A stretch of 64,000 nt of DNA. Source: Actinacidiphila acididurans (GTDB lineage: Bacteria > Actinomycetota > Actinomycetes > Streptomycetales > Streptomycetaceae). Each line of letters begins with the position of its first letter. Within the stretch, counting starts at the first letter, position 1. A program made the position numbers and the translations under genes. Shown here piece after piece: positions 6,071 through 15,009 of the stretch. The stretch is from assembly GCF_016918855.1 (NCBI RefSeq), contig NZ_JADKYB010000010.1, positions 62,001-126,000 of the forward strand. The letters run 5' to 3'. Under the pieces are notes generated by a model, which saw only the letters and a program-made list of their open reading frames with translations, ran no database searches and was not told the origin of the DNA.

Positions 6071-7138
6071 ATGGGCCAAGGCCCGCAGGAAACCCGCGTT
6101 CCGGGCGTGCGCTACCGCAAGGTGGCCCGCACCCGCGAGGTGACCACCGTCCTTGACGGGAAGCCCTCGACGCGAGAAGTGCCGTACGAGGCGTGGGAGC
6201 CGGTGCCGCCCCGGGAGTGGGACGAGCTGATCCTGCGTGGCGTCACGGTGCTCGCGATCACCGTGACGGTCATCGCCGTCGCCGGCACTACCGCCGGCGT
6301 CGGCGGACTGCTGTCTCGCATGGTCCCCGCCCCGGTCGCCTACGCCATGGGCGCCGTCTTCACGTCAGCGTGGATGGCCTGTCTTGGCATCGAGTGGCTG
6401 AACCGGCTCAACCCCGAGCGGGCGAAGCTGGCACGGGTCGGCGGCTGGCTTGCCCTGGGCGTGAGCATGGGCGCGGTCGTTGCCTACGGCGTCACACTGG
6501 GGCAGCCAGTCGCTGGCGGTGTCGGCGCGTGCATCGACCTGCTGTCGAAGGGCTTGTGGGCGTTGCTTGTCGGCTATCACGCGGTGCCGCTGGACGACGG
6601 TGTCGCCCACTGGGTCACCGAGCGGGAGCAGGAGCTGGCCGGCCGGGAGCTGCTGGGCCGCAGGCTGCTGCGCCTCAACCGGCGCGCGGCCTTCTACCGG
6701 GCCGTGGGCGGCTGGGAGTTCGATGCCGTAACCGCGATCCTCGACAGCGCCGAGCAGCAGCGCAGCCTCGCCGGCACGGACAGCCCGGACAGCCTGGACA
6801 CGGCCAACTCGGAGCCCGTCCGGACGGTGTCCGCGCAGGCCAGCACCCCAGCGCCCCCGATTGTCCCGCCTGTGTCCGGACCTGTCCCCGGCCCGTCCGG
6901 CGAAATCGTCCCGGACAGCGCAGACACGCCCGGACGCGAGGCCGGACAGGCGGCGTCGCCGACCTCGCTGCCCATCGCGGCGACGGTCCGCGATGTCCTG
7001 CAAGCCGAACCCGGCATCTCCAACGCCGAGCTGACCGAGCGCGTCGCGGCTGTCCACGGCCACCAGAAGAACCTGGCCGAGACGGTGCGCCGCACGCGCA
7101 CACGCATCGAGAAACCGAAGAAGAGGAACGCCTCGTGA
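6071..7138 (+). CDS. Polytopic membrane protein with a C-terminal winged-helix-like part
   Basis: The 355-aa product has a basic N-terminus, then hydrophobic segments at about residues 57-75, 90-110, 118-140 and 145-165 (for example LILRGVTVLAITVTVIAVAG). A cytoplasmic helical part, a long proline/serine linker and a C-terminal segment resembling a winged helix (TVRDVLQAEPGISNAELTER) follow. It recalls Spd-type and other actinobacterial plasmid membrane proteins, but no certain match is claimed. Two GTCCGGAC octamers occur in its linker DNA. ATG 6071 lies 46 bases after the previous gene. Confidence 0.5.
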   Translation: MGQGPQETRVPGVRYRKVARTREVTTVLDGKPSTREVPYEAWEPVPPREWDELILRGVTVLAITVTVIAVAGTTAGVGGLLSRMVPAPVAYAMGAVFTSAWMACLGIEWLNRLNPERAKLARVGGWLALGVSMGAVVAYGVTLGQPVAGGVGACIDLLSKGLWALLVGYHAVPLDDGVAHWVTEREQELAGRELLGRRLLRLNRRAAFYRAVGGWEFDAVTAILDSAEQQRSLAGTDSPDSLDTANSEPVRTVSAQASTPAPPIVPPVSGPVPGPSGEIVPDSADTPGREAGQAASPTSLPIAATVRDVLQAEPGISNAELTERVAAVHGHQKNLAETVRRTRTRIEKPKKRNAS

Positions 7139-7422
7139 CGCTCGCAGCGGCGGCCGCTCTGGCAGTCGCCATCTGGTCTTTCAGGCATCGGCGCGGCGGC
7201 CGGGCGGGAGCCTCGGCCGCCGCCCGCGCCCACCAGGCCCGGCGCTCCCCTGCTGCGGCTCGCCTCGCTCCTCGGCATCGCCCCCAGCCCGCGCCCGGCA
7301 GGGCCGCCGATACCAGGGTTCTCCTCGTCGGCTGCGGCGTCGCGATCGTCACCGTCATCGCCAGGGTGCGCGTGGACATCGCCCGAATCCGGACCGAGGC
7401 CGGGCAGAAGCAGGCCGTCTGA
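7135..7422 (+). CDS. Small membrane protein, 95 aa
   Basis: GTG 7135 overlaps the preceding TGA. The N-terminus (TLAAAAALAVAIWSF) and a second segment (TRVLLVGCGVAIVTVIARVR) are hydrophobic, with an arginine-rich stretch between them, suggesting two helices and a cytoplasmic loop. Function is unknown. It is the last gene before the relaxase. Confidence 0.45.
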   Translation: MTLAAAAALAVAIWSFRHRRGGRAGASAAARAHQARRSPAAARLAPRHRPQPAPGRAADTRVLLVGCGVAIVTVIARVRVDIARIRTEAGQKQAV

Positions 7423-7585
7423 GTCGCCGACTCAGGACTCGTCGCCGCTGTGCTCCTTCCACCACCTGTATGGCACTTTCTAGCGCCGTTTCGACGCGTC
7501 TGGTGGCCTTCTTTCGGTTGCTTCAAGCCGGAGAAGTACCAAGGTATCTTCGATACATGATCAACAGCGGCGCCATGGGCGGGAG
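7423..7585. other. Non-coding gap before the relaxase gene
   Basis: This 163-bp stretch is less GC-rich than its surroundings. It holds a short GTATC-TTC-GATAC inverted repeat at about 7545-7557 and a GGGAGG ribosome site at 7581-7586. Transfer origins of MobF plasmids often lie next to the relaxase gene, so this is one candidate for oriT, but no nick-site consensus can be named from the sequence alone. Confidence 0.3.
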
Positions 7586-10500
7586 GTGAATCCACTGGCA
7601 TGGGTGACGACGCTCGGACCCGACATGGCGCAGATCGAGTACCGCCTTTCAGAGCAGTGCGGCTGCGACATGGACCACCGGCACGCCGCGCTCGAAGAGG
7701 CCACCGGCCCCGACGCGCAAGTCGACTACCGGCTCGGTGAGTCCCGCGATCTGGAATGGATCGGCCGGGGCCTGCCGGACGTCGGACTGACCCCCGGCGG
7801 CCACGTCGACCCGGACGCGGCCCGCGCCCTGATGGACGGCCGCGACCCCCGGACCGGTGAGCAGTTGGTCGCGCCGAAGATGGCCGTCGACCCCCGCGCG
7901 AAGCTGTCCGCCACCGAGCTGGTGGCCGCCGTCACCGCCGCTGCCGACGCCCGCGGGCAGTCCCCCGCCGAGCTGCTCGCCAACGACCGGCTCGCCAAGC
8001 GCTTCGCCCGACTGGAGCGCGGACTGCGCCGCGACGGCGAGGCCCACCGGCTGCCGGTCAGCGACGCCGAGGCGATCGCCATTGCGGCCGGCGTGGACAT
8101 CACCGCGGTGTACGGGGCGGCGGACTTGGCGGAGGCCCGCAGGTTCCGGAACCGCCGGGTGCGGGTCGGCAACAGGGGCTTCGACCTGACGCTGGACCTC
8201 AGCAAGTCGTACTCCACGCTGGTCGCACTCGCCGGGGAGGACGCCGCCGAGGAACTCCGGGCCACCTTCCTGGAGGCGGCCCGCGAGACCGTGGCCGCGG
8301 TGGAGGACTGGGCGGCGTACGCGATGACCGGTCACCACGGCGACGGCCAGGCCGCCGACCGGCTGCGGACGTCGGGGGCGCTGGGCTGGATGACCGTCCA
8401 CTACAGCGCCCGCCCGGTGGATGGCGTCCCCGGCGACCCGCACCTGCACGTCCACGTGTCGCTGGCGCACCTGGTGCACGCCGAGGACGGCAAGTGGCGC
8501 ACCCTCGGGGCGGGCGGCCGCGATCTGCACCGGCACGCCCACGCCGCCGACGCGCTGGTGAAGGCGAGGCTGCGGGCCCTGACCGCCGAGCGGTTCGGGA
8601 TGCGGTGGGAGCGCCACCCCGAGACCGGGGCGTGGGAGGTCGTCGCCATTGATGAGGACCTGCGCAGGGCGTTCAGCCGCCGGGCCGGGCAGATCACCGC
8701 GGCGGCCGCCGAGGGCGCCACCACCGTCGAGCAGAAGCTGCTGGCCGCCCAGCTCGCCGAGGCCAAGGACGTCGTGACCGAGCAGGCCGACGTCCGCGCG
8801 TCGTGGCGCGAGCGGGCAGAGCAGATCGTTGGCGACGTCGATGCGATGGTGGCGGCCGCGATGCCAGGCCCGCAGCCGGGCAGCGGCGCCGGGATCGGCC
8901 CCGGCGGGCCGCTGGTGCCGCCGCCGACGGACATCGCCGCGTACATCTGGCGCCAGGACGGCGGGCTCACCGAGCACCGGAAGGCCGTCAGCCGCGCCGA
9001 CGTGCTGGCCGCGGTGATCGACGCCTGCCCATACGGCCTGCCGGACGCGGCGGCCGCCGAGGCGCTGACCGACGCCGTGCTCGCCGTGCCGGGCCACGCG
9101 GTCGCGCTGCCGCCGCAGGGCGCGGTCCACATGTCCAACAGCCGCCGGTACACACACGTCAGCGTGCTGGCCGCGGAGCAGGTCATCGAGGAGACCGCGG
9201 CGGCCCGGCTCGCCGAGGGCGCCGGACAGGTCACCCCGGCGGCCGCCGACCTCGCTGTGTCGGTCTTCGAGGCGACCCGGTCGTCCGGCGACCGGCCCTT
9301 CCGCCTGTCCGCCGAGCAGCGCGCGGTGGTGCACCGGCTGCTGACCGCCGGTCACGGCCTGGACGTCGTCGTCGGCGTCGCCGGGGCAGGGAAGACGACG
9401 CTCTTGTCGGCAGCCCGCACGGGGTGGGAGGCCGCGGGCCTGCGGGTGGCCGGCGCGTCCACCGCGGCGGTCGCGGCCGCGGGCCTGCGCGCCGGGTCCG
9501 GCATCCCCTCTTACACCGTCGCGGCGTGGCTGCATGACCTGGACACTGGCGGCCGCCGCCTTGCCGTGACCGACGTCCTGGTGCTGGACGAGGCCGCCAT
9601 GGTGGACGACCGGGCGCTGGCCCGGCTGCTCACCGCGGCGAACACCGCCGGCACGAAGGTGGTCGGCGTCGGCGACTGGATGCAGCTCCGCGCCATCGGC
9701 ATCGGCGGAGGCTTCCGCCGCGCTCACGAGCTGGTCGACGGGGTGCAGCTCACCGAGAACCGCAGGCAGACCGACGCGGTGGAGCGGGCCGCGCTCCAGA
9801 CGTGGCGGGACGGCGCCCGCCGCACCGCGCTGGCCGCGCTCGCCGAGCACGGCCGCATCCACGCCGTGCGCACCGCAGACCAGGCGTACGAAGCGATGCT
9901 GGCCACCTGGTGGGAGCTGCGGGACCAGGCCGGCCCCGACGCGCACGACCAGGTCGAGGGCCTGGTGGTGCTGGCCGCCCGCAACGAGGACGTGGACCTG
10001 CTCAACCGCGGCGCCCGCGCGCTGCGGCAGCAGGCCGGAGAACTGACCGGCGGCCGCGCCTTCGCGTTGGCCGGCGGGGAGCGGCTGCACCTGGCGGTCG
10101 GCGACCTGGTGCGCGCCCGCAAGAACGACTACCGCGGCCGCCGCGGAACCGGCGAGGTGGACGTCCTCAACGGCTACCGCGGCGTGGTCGTGGGAGTCGG
10201 CCCGGAGGGCGCCCGGGTGCAGTGGCGCCGCGAAGTCGAGGGCGGAACCGTAGTCGAGGACGCGGTACTGACCACGGACCAGATCGCGGCCGGGGCGCTC
10301 AGCCACGGCTACGCCATGACGATCGCCGCAGCGCAGGGCCTGACCGCAGACCACGCCCTGGTCTACGGGGTGGGCGCCGACGCCTACAGCCTCTACCCGG
10401 CGATCTCCCGCGCCCGGCAGGACACGCACCTGTGGCTGCCCGCCGACGTCGTGGAGGACCAGGCCACCCGCATCCGGCTCGGCGAGGCCCGCACCGAGAC

Positions 10501-11605
10501 CGAGCTGCTGCACCGCGCGGTCGCCGCGTACGCCGCGAGCCTGGAGGACGACCAGCCGGACGGGATGGTCGGCGACCAGCTCGCCGCCGGCGACGGCGCC
10601 GTCCACCGCGAGCCGCCGCCTGCCGTGCGCGAGCCCGGCCCGGCCGCGCCGGCCTCGGCCCCCGGGATCGAGCCCGTACACGAGTACGCGAGCGCGAGTA
10701 CCACCCCCGCCGCCGAGCCCGAGCCAAAGTTCCCGGACTGGCGGAACCGCCCGTACGGCGCGGTGCCCGCCGTACACCTGGACCGCCAGCTCGCCGACGC
10801 GGTCGGCCGCGCGGAGGACGCCCGCCGCCAAGCCAAGGAGATCGAACGGCGCGCCGCCGCCCGGGAAACGGAACTCGCAGCCACTCCAACGCCGGGCCAG
10901 GCACGGGCCGCCGCTGCGGCCGCTGTGCTGGAGACCGCCGACCGGCTCGCGGTCACCGCAGCGGAGCAGTCGGCCCGCGCCGAGCAGCAGACCGCGGCCG
11001 CCGCCCGCGCCCGCGGGGTGTGGGAGGAGGTCGCCCGCAGCTTGAACAAGGGCCGGCTGGCGCTGCGGCTGGCCGGCACCAGCCGCCGGGAGACCGAGCA
11101 GATCGTCGCGCAGCACCAGCAGCAGGAGCGCGAGGCAGTGGCGGCCGCGCACAGCGCCGACGCCAAGGCCCGCACCGCGACCCGGCAGGCGTGGGAGACC
11201 GCGACGCCGGTCGGCGACATGGCCGGAGTGGACACCCGCACCGCCGCGCCGCGGACGGCTGCCGACCTCCAGGCGAAGCTGCGGGAGCTGCGCGAGCAAC
11301 TCCCGACAGTCGCCAGCCGGGTGGACGCCGCGGCCGCCGACGACGCCCGCTACCTGCGCCAGCAGGCCGGGGGCCGCCTGCAGCGCGCCGAGCAGCACAC
11401 CGCGGCCGCCGCGGGAATCCAGGCCGAGCAGCAGCTACGCGCGGCCATCGGGCAGCTGGCGCCATGGCTGAACGCTGCGGAGTCCCAGGCCCGCACCCAG
11501 GCGGCCCGACTCGCCGCCCCGCCGGCGCAGCCGCGGCCGGAGCCGCAGCAGCCCCGCTACGAGCCGCCGTCCGCCGGACGGTCGGTGCCCGGTCCGGGAC
11601 GCTGA
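7586..11605 (+). CDS. MobF (TrwC/TraA-type) relaxase-helicase
   Basis: The 1339-aa protein nicks the transfer origin and unwinds the plasmid for conjugation. An N-terminal TrwC relaxase domain (to about residue 420) carries the metal-binding triad HLHVH (His286, His288, His290). A RecD-like helicase follows, with Walker A GVAGAGKT at 597-604 and Walker B VLDEAAM with Asp668-Glu669. The C-terminal part (about 1050-1290) is an alanine/glutamine-rich coiled coil, as in actinobacterial TraA proteins. Catalytic tyrosines would be among YRLSEQCGC and VDYRLGESRD near the N-terminus. The start is uncertain: GTG 7586 overlaps GGAGG itself, so GTG 7604 may be used. Its 3' end overlaps the convergent minus-strand gene by 49 bases. 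Confidence 0.9.
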   Translation: MNPLAWVTTLGPDMAQIEYRLSEQCGCDMDHRHAALEEATGPDAQVDYRLGESRDLEWIGRGLPDVGLTPGGHVDPDAARALMDGRDPRTGEQLVAPKMAVDPRAKLSATELVAAVTAAADARGQSPAELLANDRLAKRFARLERGLRRDGEAHRLPVSDAEAIAIAAGVDITAVYGAADLAEARRFRNRRVRVGNRGFDLTLDLSKSYSTLVALAGEDAAEELRATFLEAARETVAAVEDWAAYAMTGHHGDGQAADRLRTSGALGWMTVHYSARPVDGVPGDPHLHVHVSLAHLVHAEDGKWRTLGAGGRDLHRHAHAADALVKARLRALTAERFGMRWERHPETGAWEVVAIDEDLRRAFSRRAGQITAAAAEGATTVEQKLLAAQLAEAKDVVTEQADVRASWRERAEQIVGDVDAMVAAAMPGPQPGSGAGIGPGGPLVPPPTDIAAYIWRQDGGLTEHRKAVSRADVLAAVIDACPYGLPDAAAAEALTDAVLAVPGHAVALPPQGAVHMSNSRRYTHVSVLAAEQVIEETAAARLAEGAGQVTPAAADLAVSVFEATRSSGDRPFRLSAEQRAVVHRLLTAGHGLDVVVGVAGAGKTTLLSAARTGWEAAGLRVAGASTAAVAAAGLRAGSGIPSYTVAAWLHDLDTGGRRLAVTDVLVLDEAAMVDDRALARLLTAANTAGTKVVGVGDWMQLRAIGIGGGFRRAHELVDGVQLTENRRQTDAVERAALQTWRDGARRTALAALAEHGRIHAVRTADQAYEAMLATWWELRDQAGPDAHDQVEGLVVLAARNEDVDLLNRGARALRQQAGELTGGRAFALAGGERLHLAVGDLVRARKNDYRGRRGTGEVDVLNGYRGVVVGVGPEGARVQWRREVEGGTVVEDAVLTTDQIAAGALSHGYAMTIAAAQGLTADHALVYGVGADAYSLYPAISRARQDTHLWLPADVVEDQATRIRLGEARTETELLHRAVAAYAASLEDDQPDGMVGDQLAAGDGAVHREPPPAVREPGPAAPASAPGIEPVHEYASASTTPAAEPEPKFPDWRNRPYGAVPAVHLDRQLADAVGRAEDARRQAKEIERRAAARETELAATPTPGQARAAAAAAVLETADRLAVTAAEQSARAEQQTAAAARARGVWEEVARSLNKGRLALRLAGTSRRETEQIVAQHQQQEREAVAAAHSADAKARTATRQAWETATPVGDMAGVDTRTAAPRTAADLQAKLRELREQLPTVASRVDAAAADDARYLRQQAGGRLQRAEQHTAAAAGIQAEQQLRAAIGQLAPWLNAAESQARTQAARLAAPPAQPRPEPQQPRYEPPSAGRSVPGPGR

Positions 11606-12318
11606 CCGGCGGCCGCCTGCCGCTCCAGGTGCCGCCGCACCTTCACGGCCAACTGGTGGTCCTCCCCCAGCGCGTGCTGGAGCATCATCAGGACCTCGCC
11701 ACCGAGCACCTGGGAGCGCTCGGGGTCGGCGACGACGCTCCAGGCGTAAACCGCCCGCTCCGCCGACCGTGTGATGAACTCGCTGCCCGCGGGCCACAGC
11801 CGCGCTTGCAGGCCGATGGTGTGCAGGTACCAGCGCACCGCGGTCTCGGCCTGCCGGGTCTCCATGGCCAGCCACCCGCGTATCTCCCGGATGCTGATGG
11901 TGTGGGAATGGACCTCGCCGAACCGGCCGGTGATCTCCTGGTCCAGCTTCTGTGCCTCCACCCCGGCCGCCGCCAGGCCCGCGGCGTCGGCCTTGTTCTC
12001 GATCGCGCGGAACACGGCCGCGACCCGGGCCGCGTACTCCGGCGGCGGCCCGGCCAATGGGTCCACCGCGGCCTCGGCGTCCGGCCGGACAGCCGGTTGA
12101 GGCTCCGCCGGTGCGACCGCCGGCGGCTCGGTCGGCACAGCCTCCAGCGCCGCGCGGGGCGCTTTCGGAGGCTCGGGAGGAATCTCGGGAGGCACGGGCG
12201 CGGGCGTCACCGACGCATTTTGGACTTGGGCCGCCGCGGCGTTCTGTTCGCCGCTGTCCCAAAAGCCCGGAGCCACCGTGCCCCAAGGGCCCATCAGTTG
12301 ATCCACTTCGCTACTCAT
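11557..12318 (-). CDS. Transfer-region hypothetical protein, 253 aa
   Basis: The first about 100 residues are proline/alanine-rich and probably disordered. The rest is helical (VFRAIENKADAAGLAAAGVE, then HTISIREIRGWLAMETRQAE). No family is recognised. ATG 12318 has AAGAGGTG placed 5-6 bases upstream. A GTG at 12345 overlapping the previous stop is the alternative. It is coupled to the upstream wall-hydrolase gene, so it may assist it in transfer. Confidence 0.5.
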   Translation of the reverse strand: MSSEVDQLMGPWGTVAPGFWDSGEQNAAAAQVQNASVTPAPVPPEIPPEPPKAPRAALEAVPTEPPAVAPAEPQPAVRPDAEAAVDPLAGPPPEYAARVAAVFRAIENKADAAGLAAAGVEAQKLDQEITGRFGEVHSHTISIREIRGWLAMETRQAETAVRWYLHTIGLQARLWPAGSEFITRSAERAVYAWSVVADPERSQVLGGEVLMMLQHALGEDHQLAVKVRRHLERQAAAGQRPGPGTDRPADGGS

Positions 12319-12341
12319 GATCACCTCTTGGTTCCACTTGG

Positions 12342-13400
12342 TCACGACTGGACGACCCGGACCACCTTCGCGATCCGCGTTTCGTCGCTGGTGGAGTCGC
12401 GCCAGCTCGAATAGGTGACGACGCGGATCTGAGCGCCCGTGTGGGGCGCCTCGATCAGCTTGCCGCCGCCGATATACATGGCCACGTGTCCCGGACTTGC
12501 GTCGCTGCCGTCGCTGCCCGGGTTGAAAACAAGATCGCCCGGCTGCGGGTGGTCGATATCAACTACGTGGCCGATATTGACCTGGTCGTACGTCGCGCGT
12601 GGGATGGTGATCCCCCCAGCTGCATATGCGCGCTGGATGAGCGACGAGCAGTCGCACCGGTGCGCCGGGGCGCTGCCCAGGGCGTTCGTGCAGTCCCCGC
12701 CGAAGCTGTACCACCCGCCGCGCTGCGCGAGCGCCCACGCGATGGCGGTTTGCACGCTGGCCGGCGCGTCCGCGACGATATCGCTCCCGGCCGTGTCGAG
12801 AGGTCCCTCGAATTGTGGGACCAGCGCCATGATGGATTGCACGTAGTAGTACGTCTGGCCTTTGGCGAAGGACTTCGGGGGAACACCCCGGAAATGATCA
12901 ACCCGGCCCCATCCCGCATTGTATCCGGCGAGCGCGAGTTCTATCGCACTGCCATTGTAGTCCGGGTGCTTCTGCCCCAGCTTCAAAAGGGCGCACATCT
13001 TATTCCCCTGGGACGGGATCGCGTCCTCCGGCTCCCACACGTCTATCCGGCCGTCGCCGTTCCCGTCGATTCCGCTTGATTCCCAGGCAGCGGGCGTGAA
13101 TTGCGCGATTCCCTGCGCCTGCCCGGAATCCGCCTCGGGATTGAAGTTCGATTCACGCTTGAGCTGTGCGGCGAGGACGGCGGCCGGAAGACCGATGTCA
13201 CAGGAATCCGCCGCCTGCCGGATGAGGTCGGCGTACTCAGCAGGCATGCCGCCGCCCCCGATCCTCAACGAGTCCGCCGTCAGCTCCGACCCGGAATTGC
13301 TGCCCGTGGTGGCCACCAGCATGATAACCGCCAGGCCCAGAGCAACCGGACTCATCACAAATGCGGTAGAGCCGATGATGAGCCCCCGCTTGAATTGCAC
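12342..13400 (-). CDS. Membrane-anchored SLT/NlpC-P60 peptidoglycan hydrolase
   Basis: The product opens the cell wall for the transfer apparatus (VirB1-like role). It has an N-terminal membrane anchor (GLIIGSTAFVMSPVALGLAV) and a lytic-transglycosylase domain with catalytic KRESNFNPEADS, AQGIAQFTP and LAGYNAG motifs. A C-terminal NlpC/P60 peptidase follows, with catalytic Cys in HRCDCSSLIQRAY and His in SPGHVAMYIG. GTG 13400 is chosen because GGGAGG lies 5 bases upstream; the longest frame starts at 13478. Its third positions are less G/C-biased than those of neighbouring genes, which hints at separate acquisition. Confidence 0.85.
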   Translation of the reverse strand: MQFKRGLIIGSTAFVMSPVALGLAVIMLVATTGSNSGSELTADSLRIGGGGMPAEYADLIRQAADSCDIGLPAAVLAAQLKRESNFNPEADSGQAQGIAQFTPAAWESSGIDGNGDGRIDVWEPEDAIPSQGNKMCALLKLGQKHPDYNGSAIELALAGYNAGWGRVDHFRGVPPKSFAKGQTYYYVQSIMALVPQFEGPLDTAGSDIVADAPASVQTAIAWALAQRGGWYSFGGDCTNALGSAPAHRCDCSSLIQRAYAAGGITIPRATYDQVNIGHVVDIDHPQPGDLVFNPGSDGSDASPGHVAMYIGGGKLIEAPHTGAQIRVVTYSSWRDSTSDETRIAKVVRVVQS

Positions 13401-13711
13401 CCCCGCCTCCCAATCCATCGTTCGATGCAGCCGCCACTGCCTCCTGGCGCGCACGACGGGAGCACGAGAGTCGCACATCTCCGGCCCAAGGTTGCCACAC
13501 CGAATTTTCGATCACCGATCTAGAGGCGAGGTTCCGATGCGATGTGCTCTCCGTGAGCACCATTCGCGCCACCGGCGTCATATACGGCGGAACTGCACAC
13601 GCTTATGCTTCGATACGTAAATCGGAGCGCAGTCACGGTCTGAGCATCGAATATTGTCAGCGGGGCGTGCTTAGATTGGCAGCCTGACGGGCGGCCCGTA
13701 ACCGCTCACAA
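13401..13711. other. Divergent intergenic region
   Basis: This 311-bp region separates the leftward wall-hydrolase gene from the rightward secretion operon. It is relatively AT-rich (for example GAATTTTCGATCACCGATCT near 13502 and CTTATGCTTCGATACGTAAA near 13602) and must hold both promoters. No convincing gene is seen. Confidence 0.5.
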
Positions 13712-14653
13712 ATGAACTTGCTAAACGGGGAACCGGTGGCTAGGAAAGCTCAACCCGCATCGCCATTGCCCGCGCACGCCCGCCTGATGGTCCCGGTAAT
13801 GGCATCGGTCGGCGGAAGCGGGCGTTCGACCGTAGCCGGACTGCTCGGCTGCGGACTCGCTGAGGTCGGCAGCACCGTCGTGCTGGACACCGCCACCCGC
13901 CTGGCCTCGCCCTGGCCGGGCTGGGCCAGCGAGCCCGGCGCCGGGCTGGCGTCGATCCCCCCGACCAAGCCCGCCTCCCGGCGGCGGATCCAGGCCGCGA
14001 CCTCGCTCTGCCGCGGCCCGAGCGACCGGTCCTGGCAAGTGCTCACCGACCATCAGGACTGGGGCGCCGCCCCGCTGGTACTGCCGCCGGACCCCGGTGC
14101 CTGGTACCAGCTCGCCGCGGCCGGCGGCTGGCAGGCCGCGATCGCCGACACCACCCACGCGGCGGCCCACGACGTCGTGGCGGCCAGGCACGCCGGGCGC
14201 ACGTCGCTCACCGCGGCCTGGTGCTCGCTGCCGGTCTCCGTGCCCGTGCTGTGCGCGGCCGCCACCGGCCACGGCGTCCAGGCCCTCCAGACCGCCGTGC
14301 GGATCGCGGCGGCCGAAGGGCTGCCCCTCCAGTACACCGTCGTGGTGCTGGTCTCGCTCGCCGAGGGGCGGCCCACCGCGACGGTGCGCGCCGCCGCCAC
14401 GATGCTCCAGTCCCACGTCTCTGCCGTAGTGACCGTCCTCGCTGATGTCGGCCTGCGCTCCCAGGCGTTCGCCGCGTCCGACCGGCTGCGCGGCGCCCCG
14501 CTGGAGACCGCCGACCGACTGGCCCAAGCCGTCCTTGCGTCCGCTCACCGGCAGTGGGGTGACCCGCTGCCTCCCGCGCCGGTCCCGGCCGTACTCCCCG
14601 CGGACCAGGTCCCACCCACCCACGTTTACGCCGAAGGGGTGCACCGCCCATGA
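13712..14653 (+). CDS. ParA/MinD-like protein lacking the P-loop lysine
   Basis: The 313-aa product has a ParA/MinD-like fold signature: PVMASVGGSGRSTVAGLLG at about residues 28-46, a TVVLDTAT strand, IADTTHAAAHDV and a late VVVLVSLAEGRPTATVR segment. The Walker A consensus KGGxGKT is replaced by VGGSGRST, with neither lysine, so ATP hydrolysis is doubtful. Proteins like this head several actinobacterial secretion operons. ATG 13712 is used. GTG 13736 with a nearby GGGGA is an alternative. Its stop overlaps the next ATG. Confidence 0.55.
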   Translation: MNLLNGEPVARKAQPASPLPAHARLMVPVMASVGGSGRSTVAGLLGCGLAEVGSTVVLDTATRLASPWPGWASEPGAGLASIPPTKPASRRRIQAATSLCRGPSDRSWQVLTDHQDWGAAPLVLPPDPGAWYQLAAAGGWQAAIADTTHAAAHDVVAARHAGRTSLTAAWCSLPVSVPVLCAAATGHGVQALQTAVRIAAAEGLPLQYTVVVLVSLAEGRPTATVRAAATMLQSHVSAVVTVLADVGLRSQAFAASDRLRGAPLETADRLAQAVLASAHRQWGDPLPPAPVPAVLPADQVPPTHVYAEGVHRP

Positions 14654-15009
14654 CCATCCTGGCCATCGCGCTGGCCCACGCCCACACCTTGCTGCTCGCC
14701 GCGGGCGACGACAAGACGAAGTCCGACGGAAGGACCGGGAGCGTCATCCCGGGCTTCTCGCCGTCCGTCCCGTCCGTGCTCCAAACGCCCACCGGCACGA
14801 TCCTGGGGTGGACCGCGGGCGTCGGGCTGGCCCTGGCTGTGCTCGGCGGTCTGAGCGGCTGGGGCTGCGTGGCCATCGGGCACAACACGGAGCGGGCGAA
14901 CTTGGCCGCGAGGGGGAAGCAGGCGGTCGTCTGGAGCTTGATTTCCGGCGTTGGCATCGCCGTCACCTCGGGGCTGGTCACCGCCTTCTACACCATGGCG
15001 ACCGCGTGA
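14650..15009 (+). CDS. Two-helix membrane protein, possible VirB2-like subunit
   Basis: The 119-aa product has a hydrophobic N-terminus with AHAHTLLLAAG, then two membrane helices (TILGWTAGVGLALAVLGGLS and AVVWSLISGVGIAVTSGLVT) separated by a short polar loop. Size, topology and position before VirB8- and VirB6-like genes fit a pilin-like or DUF6112-like component, but no motif proves it. It is coupled at both ends (ATGA and GTGA). Confidence 0.5.
   Translation: MTILAIALAHAHTLLLAAGDDKTKSDGRTGSVIPGFSPSVPSVLQTPTGTILGWTAGVGLALAVLGGLSGWGCVAIGHNTERANLAARGKQAVVWSLISGVGIAVTSGLVTAFYTMATA

Noticed and set aside
7649..11398. A 1249-codon minus-strand frame opposite the relaxase gene
   Set aside because: It is an antisense shadow of high-GC codon structure: low-complexity arginine/glycine/valine content and no family features, while the plus frame has clear relaxase and helicase motifs.
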